A DNA stretch of 46,378 nucleotides, taken from Bifidobacteriaceae bacterium (lineage in GTDB: Bacteria > Actinomycetota > Actinomycetes > Actinomycetales > WQXJ01). The notes beneath the pieces were generated by a model. The model made no database searches. It saw only the letters and a program-made list of their open reading frames with translations, and was not told the DNA's origin. The position numbers and the translations under genes were made by a program. Shown one piece after another: positions 12,228 through 22,945 of the stretch (its first letter is position 1; each line of letters opens with the position of its first letter). The DNA lies in NCBI GenBank assembly GCA_031281585.1, contig JAITFE010000012.1, positions 1 to 46,378 of the forward strand, given 5' to 3'.

Positions 12228-13856
12228 ATGACTGAGCTGAGCATTCGTCCCGAGGCCATTCGCCAGGCGTTGGACGAGTTCGTCGAGTCCTACAAGGCGG
12301 CGCCGGCGGCGACCGAGGAGATCGGCCGCGTCACCATGGCCGGTGACGGGATTGCCCAAGTTGAGGGCCTGCCCGGCGTGATGGGCAACGAGTTGCTGCG
12401 TTTCGCGGACGGGACCCTGGGCATTGCCCAGAACCTGGACGTGCGGGAGATCGGCGTGATCGTGCTGGGCGAGTTCGCCGGCATCGAGGAGGGCCAAGAG
12501 GTTCGCCGCACGGGCGAGGTGCTGTCCGTGCCTGTGGGGGACGCCTACCTGGGCCGGGTCGTGGATCCGCTGGGCGTGCCAATGGACGGCCTGGGTGAGA
12601 TCGAGACCCACGAGCGCCGCGCGCTGGAGCTGCAAGCGCCCACGGTCATGCAGCGCCGCTCGGTCCACGAGCCGCTGCAGACCGGCCTCAAGGCGATCGA
12701 CTCCCTGATTCCGATTGGGCGGGGGCAGCGCCAGTTGATCATTGGCGACCGCGGCACCGGCAAGACCGCCATCGCGACGGACACCATCATCAACCAGAAG
12801 GCGAACTGGGACAGCGGGGATCCGAAGAGGCAGGTCCGCTGCATCTACGTGGCCGTCGGCCAGAAGGGTTCCACCATCGCGGCGGTCCGGGCCGCCCTGG
12901 AAGACGCGGGCGCGCTTGAGTACACCACCATCGTGGCGGCCCCGGCGTCCGATCCGGCGGGCTTCAAGTACCTGGCCCCGTACACCGGCAGCGCGATCGG
13001 CCAGCACTGGATGTACCAGGGCAAGCACGTCTTGATCGTGTTCGACGACCTGTCCAAGCAGGCCGAGGCCTACCGGGCCGTGTCTCTCCTGCTCCGCCGC
13101 CCGCCGGGCCGCGAAGCCTATCCGGGCGACGTCTTCTATCTGCACTCGCGCCTCCTGGAACGCTGCGCCAAGCTGTCCGAGGCGATGGGCTCCGGCTCAA
13201 TGACCGGTCTGCCGATCATTGAGACCAAGGCCAACGACGTGTCCGCGTACATCCCGACCAACGTCATCTCCATCACGGACGGCCAGATCTTCCTGCAGTC
13301 GGACTTGTTCAACGCCGACCAGCGCCCGGCCGTGGACGTGGGCATCTCGGTGTCCCGCGTGGGCGGGTCCGCCCAGGTCAAAGCGATGAAGAAGGTCGCG
13401 GGCACGCTCAAAATCGACTTGGCCCAGTACCGCGACCTGGAGGCGTTCGCCATGTTCGCCTCAGACCTCGACGCGGCCTCGCGGCAACAGCTGACCCGCG
13501 GCGCCCGCCTCATGGAACTGCTCAAGCAGCCGCAGTACACGCCCTACCCGGTGGAACGGCAGGTCGCCGCGATCTACGCCGCCACCAAGGGCTACCTGGA
13601 CCGCGTGCCGCTGGACAAGGTCCACGAATACGAGCGCGACCTGCTGGACTACCTGGACCGCCGGACCGAGGTCCTGGCGACCATCGCCCAGACAAACGAC
13701 CTGGCGCCTGAGACGGAGGCCGCGCTGAAGGCAGGCGTGGAGACCTTCACCAAGGAGTTCCTGCTCACTATTGGCGTGCTGACGTCCCCGGAGGAAGTCG
13801 AGCCGGGCGAGGCGGACTTGGAGCAGGAGCAGATCAAGCTGAAGAAGCGGGGCTGA
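12228..13856 (+). CDS. atpA: F1Fo ATP synthase subunit alpha
   Basis: This 542-residue subunit holds the non-catalytic nucleotide sites of F1. The P-loop is GDRGTGKTA (residues 173-181), the adenine-region motif [13 protein letters not shown] is present, and the C-terminal helical domain is complete. The conserved Arg finger region [12 protein letters not shown] is seen. The start ATG 12228 is preceded by GAAGGAAAGAG. It lies 28 bp after atpH and just before atpG. Confidence 0.98.
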   Translation: MTELSIRPEAIRQALDEFVESYKAAPAATEEIGRVTMAGDGIAQVEGLPGVMGNELLRFADGTLGIAQNLDVREIGVIVLGEFAGIEEGQEVRRTGEVLSVPVGDAYLGRVVDPLGVPMDGLGEIETHERRALELQAPTVMQRRSVHEPLQTGLKAIDSLIPIGRGQRQLIIGDRGTGKTAIATDTIINQKANWDSGDPKRQVRCIYVAVGQKGSTIAAVRAALEDAGALEYTTIVAAPASDPAGFKYLAPYTGSAIGQHWMYQGKHVLIVFDDLSKQAEAYRAVSLLLRRPPGREAYPGDVFYLHSRLLERCAKLSEAMGSGSMTGLPIIETKANDVSAYIPTNVISITDGQIFLQSDLFNADQRPAVDVGISVSRVGGSAQVKAMKKVAGTLKIDLAQYRDLEAFAMFASDLDAASRQQLTRGARLMELLKQPQYTPYPVERQVAAIYAATKGYLDRVPLDKVHEYERDLLDYLDRRTEVLATIAQTNDLAPETEAALKAGVETFTKEFLLTIGVLTSPEEVEPGEADLEQEQIKLKKRG

Positions 13857-13860
13857 CTCG

Positions 13861-16328
<2,468 letters not shown>

Positions 16329-16329
16329 C

Positions 16330-16602
16330 ATGGCGGCGCTGAACGTCGAGGTCGCGGACTGGGAGGGCCAGGTCTGGCAGGGGCTGGCCAGCTTTTTCAC
16401 CGCGCCCAGCGTGGATGGCTCGATCGGCGTCTACCCGCGTCACGAGCCGCTGCTGGCCATTCTGCGCGAGGGCGAGGTCAAGATTCTGGCCGTCGACGCG
16501 CCGGAGGCGATTGTTCGCATCACCGGGGGGTTTCTGTCCGTCGATTCCGATATTGTGACCGTAGTCGCGGACGAGGCGCGACTGATGACGCCAGCCAAAT
16601 AG
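16330..16602 (+). CDS. atpC: F1Fo ATP synthase subunit epsilon (short form)
   Basis: Only 90 residues long, this subunit has the beta-sandwich N-terminal domain (VEVADWEGQVWQG, the GSIGVYPRHEPLLAILREGEVK segment, and FLSVDSDIVTVVADEA). It lacks the C-terminal two-helix domain that inhibits rotation in E. coli and Bacillus. Short forms occur in several actinobacteria, so this is probably genuine rather than truncation. The ATG at 16330 is one base after the atpD stop. Confidence 0.95.
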   Translation: MAALNVEVADWEGQVWQGLASFFTAPSVDGSIGVYPRHEPLLAILREGEVKILAVDAPEAIVRITGGFLSVDSDIVTVVADEARLMTPAK

Positions 16603-16617
16603 CCTCTGGAGGGAGTA

Positions 16618-17034
16618 ATGCCGCAAGCGCTAGCCGTCACGCTGGTTGGCGCGCTAGTTGTGGCGGTCGGCCTGCTCGGCTTGGTGTGGCTGCGCTGGCA
16701 GTACCTGCGGGCCCGCCCCGGCTACTTCCCCTGCACGGTCGTCGAGGGAGAGGGCGCGAAGCGCCGCGAGCGCACCGGCCTGGCGGCTTTTGGGCCGCTG
16801 GCGTTGGATTGGTTTGCCCGCGACTCGCTCAGCCCCGCACCCGCGCACCAGTGGCCCAGGCGCGGCCTGACCATCAAGACGCGCCCTTTAGACGACTCCT
16901 CAAGGGGCGGCTGGCAGGTCGTCAACCTCAATTCGGACGGCACGGGTTACCTGTTGGTGATCTCACGCGGCGCCTCGAGCGGGCTCTTGTCCTGGATCGA
17001 GGCCGGTCCCAGCCGCTCTGACACCGCCCCCTGA
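16618..17034 (+). CDS. DUF2550 family protein
   Basis: A 138-residue protein with one N-terminal membrane helix (about residues 6-26) followed by the DUF2550 core with RPGYFPCTVVEGEG and a Trp/Phe-rich middle (FGPLALDWFARDSL). The family is essentially actinobacterial and its genes normally follow atpC, as here, 15 bp downstream with a GGAGGG ribosome binding site. Function unknown. Its last 72 bp overlap the 3' end of the minus-strand adenosyltransferase gene. Confidence 0.85.
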   Translation: MPQALAVTLVGALVVAVGLLGLVWLRWQYLRARPGYFPCTVVEGEGAKRRERTGLAAFGPLALDWFARDSLSPAPAHQWPRRGLTIKTRPLDDSSRGGWQVVNLNSDGTGYLLVISRGASSGLLSWIEAGPSRSDTAP

Positions 17035-17613
17035 CTCCGGCCGCCAGAGCTCGCCCTCCCCGCCGGCCGCGCGCGCCAACTGGAACAGCAGGTCGGACAG
17101 CCGGTTCAGGTAGCGCAGCGCCTCGGGGTTGAGACCGCCTTCGCCGCCGATGCCGTGCGCCCCTGCAGCGTGCCAGGCCGCCCGTTCCGCCCGCCTCGCC
17201 ACCGTGACCGCCAGATGAAGGTGGGCGGCGGCCGGCGGCCCACCGGGCAGAACGAACGAGCGCAGCGGTCCGAGTTCCTCGGCCAGGTCCTGGATGACCT
17301 GGTCCCAGGCGGCCGTCCGGGCCTGATCGACGCGGGGGACGCTCCGACGGCGCGACCGGACGGGACAGGCGGCGGGCAGCGGCGTGGCCAGGTCGGCCCC
17401 CAGGTCGAACAATTCTTGGAGCAACTGTTCGGCCCAGCGGTCCAACCGGGGCGCCAGGCCGAAGGCGCGGGCCACCCCGATGGCGGCCGCGGCCTCGGCG
17501 ACCGAGCCCACGGCCTCAATCCGGGGGTCGGTCTTCGACACGCGGCTGAGGTCCCCCAACTGGGTCAAACCGTCGTCGCCGGCGCGGGTGGCGATCCGAG
17601 ACAACACAACCAT
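16963..17613 (-). CDS. PduO-type corrinoid adenosyltransferase
   Basis: This 216-residue enzyme should adenosylate cob(I)alamin with ATP to form coenzyme B12. It has the ATP-binding N-terminal motif TRAGDDGLT (residues 9-17; the usual third residue is Thr), the middle PGG...HLAVTVARRAERAAW region with conserved Arg pairs, and LNRLSDLLFQLARAA near the C-terminus. About 24 extra residues follow the usual end point and are encoded within the 72-bp overlap with DUF2550. The ATG at 17613 follows a TAGGCT hexamer at 7 nt, fitting a leaderless transcript. Confidence 0.9.
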   Translation of the reverse strand: MVVLSRIATRAGDDGLTQLGDLSRVSKTDPRIEAVGSVAEAAAAIGVARAFGLAPRLDRWAEQLLQELFDLGADLATPLPAACPVRSRRRSVPRVDQARTAAWDQVIQDLAEELGPLRSFVLPGGPPAAAHLHLAVTVARRAERAAWHAAGAHGIGGEGGLNPEALRYLNRLSDLLFQLARAAGGEGELWRPESGGGVRAAGTGLDPGQEPARGAA

Positions 17614-17620
17614 GCGGGCC

Positions 17621-17626
17621 AGCCTA
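17621..17626 (-). promoter_or_regulatory. Probable -10 element of a leaderless transcript (adenosyltransferase)
   Basis: Read on the minus strand this is TAGGCT, ending 7 nt before the ATG at 17613. It is part of a compact divergent promoter region with the element at 17650-17655. Confidence 0.5.
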
Positions 17627-17649
17627 ACCGCCCCGGCCGGCGGGGCGGC

Positions 17650-17655
17650 CATAAT
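17650..17655 (+). promoter_or_regulatory. Probable -10 element of a leaderless transcript (GH3 lipoprotein)
   Basis: CATAAT lies 6 nt before the GTG at 17662. This spacing favours GTG 17662 over the in-frame GTG at 17671 as the start. Confidence 0.5.
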
Positions 17656-17661
17656 GAACTG

Positions 17662-18822
17662 GTGCGGAGAGTGAATCGGGTGGTGGCCGTCATGGCCGCC
17701 TTGGCGGTGGCGGGCGGTTGCCAGCTTGTGGGTCAGGGAAGCGGAAACCCCTCCGCGGCGCCCACAGTCGGGCTGGAGGAGGCCCGGAAGCAGGCCGCGG
17801 CGGTGGTCGCGGGGATGACCCTGGAGCAGAAGGCCGCCCAGCTGATCATGGCGCCGCTGCGGCCCGGCGACGACCCGGCCGTCCTGGCCAGTCGTCAGGT
17901 CGGGGCGGTGGTGCTGCTGGGCGACGGCTGGGATTCGGCCGCGAAGGTCAAGGCCGCGACGGCGCCCCTGCGCGAGGCGGCTGAGGAGTGGCCGGCCCGG
18001 CTCTGGATCGCGGCCGATCAGGAGGGCGGACAGATCCAACGGCTCCGGGGAACCGGCTTCGAGACCATCCCGGACGGGATCGGGCAAGGGAAAATGAAGC
18101 CGCGCGAACTGCGGGAGGCGGCGCAAACCTGGGGCGGCGAGCTTCTGGACGTGGGGGTCAACCTGGACTTGGCGCCGGTCGTGGACCTGGTGGACCCGGC
18201 GGATCGCCAGGCCAACGCGCCGGTCGGGTCGCTGCGGCGCGACTATGGCCTGGACGCCGCCGGGACGGCCGAACACGCGAAGGCCTTCATCGAAGGCATG
18301 AGGGCTGCGGGTGTGGGCACGGCGGTCAAACACTTTCCCGGGCTGGGCCGTGTCACCGGGAACACCGACCTGACCACGCAGGGGGTTGAGGACGCGGTGA
18401 CGGACCGTGAGGCCGAGTCGGTCCAGGCCTTCGCCGACGTTTTCGAGGCGGGCCCCACCATGGTCATGGTGTCGGTGGCGACCTACTCGAAGATGGACCC
18501 GACCGGACCGGGCGCGCTCTCTCCGACCGTGATCATGGGGCTGCTGCGGGAGCAATTGGGCTGGCGGGGCGTGGTGGTCTCGGATTCGCTTTCCGCGGCC
18601 GCGGCCGCGGTCAATGTCTCCGGGCCGTTGTCGGTGGAGGACAGGATTCTGACGTTCCTCGGGGCCGGCGGCGACATCGCGTGCTTCGGCGTGGCGGACG
18701 AGGCGTGGGCGGCGCTGGACGGCCTGATCGCCAAGGCGCAGTCCGACCCGACCGTGGTGGAAATGATCGACCAGGCGGCCATGCGGGTGATCGCGGCCAA
18801 GGCCCAGGCGGGGCTGGTCTGA
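17662..18822 (+). CDS. GH3-family (NagZ/LpqI-like) lipoprotein
   Basis: This 386-residue protein has a lipoprotein signal (RRVNR, hydrophobic core, lipobox VAGGC with Cys20), so it should be anchored outside the membrane. The rest is one GH3 N-terminal TIM-barrel. IAADQEGG, the KHFPG motif (Lys223-His224) and VVSDSLS with the expected nucleophile Asp308 are present. In NagZ proteins KHFPG is followed by a DSH loop supplying the acid/base dyad; here the loop reads GRVTGNTD, so Asp-His is replaced by Asn and Asp. Related beta-N-acetylhexosaminidases recycle peptidoglycan, but activity here is uncertain. The stop overlaps the nucS start. Confidence 0.85.
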   Translation: MRRVNRVVAVMAALAVAGGCQLVGQGSGNPSAAPTVGLEEARKQAAAVVAGMTLEQKAAQLIMAPLRPGDDPAVLASRQVGAVVLLGDGWDSAAKVKAATAPLREAAEEWPARLWIAADQEGGQIQRLRGTGFETIPDGIGQGKMKPRELREAAQTWGGELLDVGVNLDLAPVVDLVDPADRQANAPVGSLRRDYGLDAAGTAEHAKAFIEGMRAAGVGTAVKHFPGLGRVTGNTDLTTQGVEDAVTDREAESVQAFADVFEAGPTMVMVSVATYSKMDPTGPGALSPTVIMGLLREQLGWRGVVVSDSLSAAAAAVNVSGPLSVEDRILTFLGAGGDIACFGVADEAWAALDGLIAKAQSDPTVVEMIDQAAMRVIAAKAQAGLV

Positions 18823-19517
18823 TGCGGCTGGTGGTGGCGCACTGTGCGGTCGACTATTCGGGGCGGTTGGGCGCCCACCTGGACCCGGCCCGGCGCCTGC
18901 TCATGCTGAAGGCGGACGGCTCGGTCCTGATCCACGCCGACGGCGGCTCCTACAAGCCGCTGAACTGGATGAACCCGCCCTGCAGGCTGGTCGAGCTGGA
19001 GCCGGAGCCGGCCGAGGCGGAGGCCGGCGTGCAAGCGGTCTGGGAGGTCAGCCACCTCAAGAGCGACGACCGTCTGCGGATCCAGCTGTATGAGATCCTG
19101 CATGACATCGACACCCCCCTGGGGACCGAGCCGGGGCTGGTCAAGGACGGCGTGGAAGCGCACCTGCAGGCGCTGCTGGCCGAACAAGTCGAGGTGGTGG
19201 GACCCGGTCTGAGGCTGATCCGGCGGGAATACGCGACCGCGATCGGGCCGGTCGACTTGCTGCTGCGGGACGCGGCTGGAGGCACTGTCGCCGTGGAAGT
19301 CAAACGCCGGGGGGACATAGATGGAGTAGAACAACTCACTCGTTATGTGGAATTACTCAAACGCGACCCTTTGTTGACGCCGGTTCGCGGCGTGCTGGCG
19401 GCCCAGGCGATCAAGCCCCAAGCCCAAGTGTTGGCGCAGGACAGAGGTCTGGACTGCGTGATTCTCGACTACGACGCGATGCGGGGGATGGACGATCCGT
19501 CGACCCGCTTGTTCTAG
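18822..19517 (+). CDS. nucS: NucS/EndoMS mismatch-specific endonuclease
   Basis: The 231-residue product belongs to the NucS family, which performs non-canonical mismatch repair in actinobacteria and some archaea that lack MutS/MutL. It has the N-terminal beta-sandwich ([16 protein letters not shown], then [19 protein letters not shown]) and the RecB-like nuclease core with Asp145 and Glu159-Val-Lys161, followed by the QLTRY helix. The C-terminus STRLF resembles a sliding-clamp binding tail. ATG 18822 overlaps the GH3 stop by one base. NucS near the atp operon is a common actinobacterial arrangement. Confidence 0.96.
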   Translation: MRLVVAHCAVDYSGRLGAHLDPARRLLMLKADGSVLIHADGGSYKPLNWMNPPCRLVELEPEPAEAEAGVQAVWEVSHLKSDDRLRIQLYEILHDIDTPLGTEPGLVKDGVEAHLQALLAEQVEVVGPGLRLIRREYATAIGPVDLLLRDAAGGTVAVEVKRRGDIDGVEQLTRYVELLKRDPLLTPVRGVLAAQAIKPQAQVLAQDRGLDCVILDYDAMRGMDDPSTRLF

Positions 19518-19536
19518 CTTTGGCATAGCTTTGGCA
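19515..19536 (+). repeat. 11-bp tandem duplication at the nucS stop codon
   Basis: TAGCTTTGGCA occurs twice head to tail, with the first TAG being the nucS stop codon and a further TAG directly after the second copy. It looks like a small slippage duplication. No coding effect is expected. Confidence 0.8.
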
Positions 19537-19615
19537 TAGTCGGGCCCCCGGCGGGCGGCGGATGCGGCATGCTAGACGGGTCACACGACCCCAACGTGTC
19601 GCTCAGGAGAGTGCG

Positions 19616-20269
19616 GTGTCCAAAGCAGTACCACAGCCACGGTCCTACCATGGCTCCCTCATCACTTACGTCGGTTGCCCCATAGAGATTTGGGATGATC
19701 CCGGCGACCCCCGCCCCCATGCCGCCACCCTGACGATTGACGCTCTCGAAGAGCTGGACCTTCCCCCAATCGCCGAGGTGGACGCGTGGGAGGCGGTGGA
19801 GGACCTCGAAGCGGAGGCCGCCGCCGTGCGCGGCGTCCCGCCGTGGAGCGCGCTGAAGGAGAACGCGGCCTCGCAAGCGGGCATTTCCCGCCCCGTCACC
19901 GTCTCGGTCGTGGCCGCGCTGCTGCTGATCCTGGCCATGGTGCATGGGCTGGGGGCTCTTGGGTCGCTGTCGCTGGGACTGCACGGGCGCGGCATCGGAT
20001 CGGCGGTCATCGCCGGTTCGCTGGCCCTGATTGTCGGAGTGGGCGAGGTCGTGTGCGCGGTGCAGGTCTCCCGCGGCAAAGGCTGGGCGCGGGTCGTGGT
20101 CGCGTCGCTCGGCATGCTGGTGCTCTTGTGGCTGACCATGGCGCCATGGTCGCCGGGGACCATGACGGTGGTGGTGTTCGCGGTCTGGCTGGCCATCGGG
20201 GCGCTGCTGGCCCATCCGCTGACCTCTCGGTTCTTCGCCGCGACGAGCGCGGTACCGGCCGAGGTCTGA
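19616..20269 (+). CDS. Hypothetical membrane protein with acidic cytoplasmic N-terminus
   Basis: This 217-residue protein is not recognised. Residues 1-90 are hydrophilic and acidic with three short Glu/Ala-rich helices. Four membrane segments follow (about 94-112, 122-143, 148-168, 174-195) in a compact bundle. GTG 19616 is preceded by AGGAGA at 19605-19610. It stands alone between nucS and a small CxxC protein gene. The codon bias is typical of the region, so it is probably a real resident gene. Confidence 0.65.
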   Translation: MSKAVPQPRSYHGSLITYVGCPIEIWDDPGDPRPHAATLTIDALEELDLPPIAEVDAWEAVEDLEAEAAAVRGVPPWSALKENAASQAGISRPVTVSVVAALLLILAMVHGLGALGSLSLGLHGRGIGSAVIAGSLALIVGVGEVVCAVQVSRGKGWARVVVASLGMLVLLWLTMAPWSPGTMTVVVFAVWLAIGALLAHPLTSRFFAATSAVPAEV

Positions 20270-20284
20270 TTCGGCCTTGGGCGC

Positions 20285-20302
20285 ACGCCCGCGTGCGGGC
20301 GT
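20285..20302. terminator. GC-rich inverted repeat after the hypothetical membrane protein
   Basis: ACGCCCGC and GCGGGCGT face each other across two bases 15 bp after the 20269 stop. The stem would be 7 bp with a 4-nt loop. There is no U-tract, so termination by this hairpin is possible but weakly supported. Confidence 0.35.
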
Positions 20303-20313
20303 CCCGCGCCGCT

Positions 20314-20319
20314 TAGGAT
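20314..20319 (+). promoter_or_regulatory. Probable -10 element of a leaderless transcript (CxxC protein)
   Basis: TAGGAT ends 6 nt before the GTG at 20326, with no ribosome binding site in between. Confidence 0.5.
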
Positions 20320-20325
20320 GGCTTG

Positions 20326-20625
20326 GTGCCAAGGGGATCGCGGAGGGCCAAGTTGGCCGCGCGGCCGCCCCGGCCGCTTGACTTGGAGCGGGCCCGCGGC
20401 GGCCTGCCGACCCGCGCGACCGCCCGCGACGGACGCGAATTCTTCGTCTCGCCGCCCTCGCCCAGTCCCAAGGGCTATGTCTGCCCGGGCTGCGGCGCGG
20501 GCGTGGCCCCCGGCCAGACCCAGGTCACCGCGTGGGAGGCCGAATCGCTGCTGGGCGGGGAGGCGGCTCTGGAGTTGCGCCGCCATTGGCACCTGGCCTG
20601 CTGGCGAAGCTTCGCGGGTCGCTAG
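20326..20625 (+). CDS. Small conserved actinobacterial protein with CxxC...HWHxxC metal-binding pattern
   Basis: A 99-residue basic protein. After an Arg/Pro-rich start (RRAKLAARPPRPLDLERARGG) it has Cys53-x2-Cys56 in VCPGCG and His87-Trp-His89-x2-Cys92 near the C-terminus, which together could hold one zinc ion. Similar small proteins with the segment PPRPLDLE and the ending HWHxxCW are common in actinobacteria, often misannotated as ATP/GTP-binding. No function can be given. The start is the GTG at leaderless spacing; a TTG one codon earlier is possible. The last 4 bp overlap the end of the convergent lipoprotein gene. Confidence 0.7.
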   Translation: MPRGSRRAKLAARPPRPLDLERARGGLPTRATARDGREFFVSPPSPSPKGYVCPGCGAGVAPGQTQVTAWEAESLLGGEAALELRRHWHLACWRSFAGR

Positions 20626-22244
20626 CCGCGCTGGCGACGGAACCGGCCCCGGTCCGACTCGGCCGGGGCCTGGCCCGCGGTGACGGCGGCGCCTTCGACC
20701 GTGTAGACCGAGTCCGCGACCACGTCCGGGCGGGAAAAGACCAAAGCGGACACGGATTGATCCGGGGTCAGCGTGGCGAGGACGGCGCCGTCCGGCCCGG
20801 CCACGGCGATGGGGCTGCCGCCCTCGCCGCCGCCGTCCAAGGTCGCGTAGAGCCAGCCCTGGGTCGATTCGGATTCGGGCGGCATGATCGAGCCCCGGCT
20901 TTGGCCCAAGCCGTACGCGATCACGGTTCCGCCCGTGACGACCGGGCCACCGTCGGCTATGTCGAACGGCCCGTTCATGCCGTTCGCCGGGGCGTAGACG
21001 GTGATTTCGCCCCCGGAGATGACGCCGGGCCCGTTGGAGTCGATCCCGTCCGAACCGGCGTGAACCGTCAGCACCCCTCCGGTGATGGTCAACTGCACGC
21101 CGTATTGCACGCCCATCGCGCCGCCCGGCCGACCGCCGCTTTGGCCCGGACCCGGCCCTCCCGGGGCGCGCGAGGGCCGGCCGCCGGCCCAGTCCCGCCG
21201 GCCGCCGCCCTCCTGGCCGCCTTCGGAGCTTTGACCGGCGGCGGCGTTGACGGCATCGTCGCTGGCGGTGATCGTGACCTCGCCTCCGGCCACCACCAGA
21301 ACCGGGGCCTCCAGGCCCTCCTTGCAGTCGGTGACCAAGGTCGCGCCGCCGTCCACGACCAGCGTTTGGTCGCCGTGGATCGCGTCGTCGCCGCAGGCGA
21401 GTTCCGCCACGCCGCCCGTGACCAGTGCGGAGGTCGCCGCGTCGACGCAGTCCGTCCCCGCGTTGACCTTGAGTTCGCCGCCCTCCAGCAGCACGTAGCC
21501 AGCCCCCGGATCCTCCGAGTTGGTGGCTTTGAGGCCGTCGCCGCCGGCGTCCACCGTCAAAGAGCCGCCGGTCAAGCGCAGGTAGTCGCGGCCCTTGACC
21601 GCGTCATCGGCGGCCTTGACGGTGACGTTCCCGCCGGCGATCACCAGGCCGTCTTTGCCGGCTATGCCGTCCCCGGCCCGGCCCGTCACCGTCAACGCTC
21701 CCGAGCCGGCCAATGTCAGGTCCACCTTGGAGAACAGCGCGGCGTCCGGCTCCTCGCCCGCGTTCTGGTAGACGGCGGCGTCCGTCAGGGTGTTGGCCGA
21801 TCCGTCGGCGAGGATGATCACGACCTCGTCGGCCTCCTCGATGTCGATTGCGCTGGACGTCTCCGATGTGATGTCGGCTCCGTCCAGAACAAGCTGGACC
21901 AGGCCCTTTTTCTCCACCTCAACCTTGACCTGGCCGTCCGCCAGTTTCCCGGCCAGGCGGTAGGCGCCCGGCTTTGTGATGGCGGCGGAGCCCTCGCTCA
22001 GGTCGATGAACTCCGGGTCGGCGTAGTCGGCGTCTTTGGGCGCCCAGTGGCTGGCGAGGGAATCCGCCAGCGCTTCGGCAACATCAGCCGGGGCGTCGGA
22101 GACGTCGCCGGAGGCGGTTGCCCCCGTTCCGCCGCCCGCGTTGCCGCCGCCAGTCCCGCCGCCTTGGCTCGGGGAACAGGCGGCGAGCGCGACCGCCAGG
22201 CCCGCGGCCAGAGCGGAGGCGGCCGTCGGCAGCAGGCGCCTCAT
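20622..22244 (-). CDS. Cthe_2159-type carbohydrate-binding beta-helix lipoprotein
   Basis: The 540-residue product starts with a lipoprotein signal (RR, hydrophobic core, lipobox LAAC) and a Gly-rich linker. The body is a right-handed beta-helix built from recurring hydrophobic-Gly-Asp units such as DGLVIAGGNVTVKAADDAVKG, DGLKATN and DGIDSNGPGVISGGEITV. This matches the family of Cthe_2159-like polysaccharide-binding proteins (PF14262). A Gly/Arg/Pro/Gln-rich insertion lies near residues 335-375. It overlaps the upstream DUF4956 gene by 4 bp. In other bacteria this pair often occurs with VTC-type polyphosphate polymerase and CotH genes, which are absent here. Confidence 0.8.
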   Translation of the reverse strand: MRRLLPTAASALAAGLAVALAACSPSQGGGTGGGNAGGGTGATASGDVSDAPADVAEALADSLASHWAPKDADYADPEFIDLSEGSAAITKPGAYRLAGKLADGQVKVEVEKKGLVQLVLDGADITSETSSAIDIEEADEVVIILADGSANTLTDAAVYQNAGEEPDAALFSKVDLTLAGSGALTVTGRAGDGIAGKDGLVIAGGNVTVKAADDAVKGRDYLRLTGGSLTVDAGGDGLKATNSEDPGAGYVLLEGGELKVNAGTDCVDAATSALVTGGVAELACGDDAIHGDQTLVVDGGATLVTDCKEGLEAPVLVVAGGEVTITASDDAVNAAAGQSSEGGQEGGGRRDWAGGRPSRAPGGPGPGQSGGRPGGAMGVQYGVQLTITGGVLTVHAGSDGIDSNGPGVISGGEITVYAPANGMNGPFDIADGGPVVTGGTVIAYGLGQSRGSIMPPESESTQGWLYATLDGGGEGGSPIAVAGPDGAVLATLTPDQSVSALVFSRPDVVADSVYTVEGAAVTAGQAPAESDRGRFRRQRG

Positions 22245-22852
22245 GGCATAGCTGGCGGCACCGCCGCCGGGGCGTTTGCGGGAGGGGGCGCGGCGCCGGC
22301 CGGCGCGACGGCCGGCACCGGCAGCCGCACCGCGATGACGGTTTCACCGCGGACGGCGTCTAGTTTCCTCACCTCGGCTTTGGACGGCGCCGCGCCGAAC
22401 ACAGCCGCGAGGCGGGCGTCGAGGTCCGGCCCCGGCGCGGTCAAGCCGGGCAGGACCACTGTCACCGGCCGGGCGACGCGGGCGGCGCCCCGCCAGTCGG
22501 CCAGCCCCAGGACCAGCACGATCACCGCCATGAAGGCCACGGCCGCCCAGCCCATGGGCGCGGCCAGCCCGCCGATCAGGCCCAGGGCCAGACTGGCGAA
22601 GTAGTAGCCGATCTCATGCTGGCGCAATTCGGCGCTGCGCAGCCGGATCAGCGCCAACACGCCGAACAGGCCCAAGCCCAGGCCCACGTTCACGGAGGTG
22701 GCGGCGAGCGCCGCCGCGACGGCCAGAACGCCCACGTTGACCGCCAGGAAGGCGGCGACCAGATCCCGCCGCCGGTGCCGGGGGTAGTAGAGCCCCAGCA
22801 CCAGGATGGCGATGCAGACCGCATCGGCTAACGGCAAAATGACGTCGAACAT
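22241..22852 (-). CDS. DUF4956 domain-containing membrane protein
   Basis: This 203-residue protein has four or five membrane helices in the first 130 residues, including the DUF4956 hallmark GVLALIRLRSAELRQHEIGYYFASLALGLI, and a soluble C-terminal domain of about 70 residues ending in an Ala/Pro-rich tail. The ATG at 22852 is chosen because the family starts with such a helix; the reading from 22897 adds an unlikely polar leader. It is translationally coupled to the downstream beta-helix lipoprotein. Role unknown. Confidence 0.8.
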   Translation of the reverse strand: MFDVILPLADAVCIAILVLGLYYPRHRRRDLVAAFLAVNVGVLAVAAALAATSVNVGLGLGLFGVLALIRLRSAELRQHEIGYYFASLALGLIGGLAAPMGWAAVAFMAVIVLVLGLADWRGAARVARPVTVVLPGLTAPGPDLDARLAAVFGAAPSKAEVRKLDAVRGETVIAVRLPVPAVAPAGAAPPPANAPAAVPPAMP

Positions 22853-22945
22853 GGGCAGGCCTCGGCTCGTTTGGTTCGTCCAATTGTCGGGCCGCAAGCT
22901 CGGCGCTGGCTGGGATTCGGCTGTGGATTGGCTGAGAGCGCGGGA

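Noticed and set aside
20532-22604. A 690-codon plus-strand frame
   Set aside because: It lies opposite the beta-helix lipoprotein, which has a clear lipobox and repeat pattern. The frame is a shadow.
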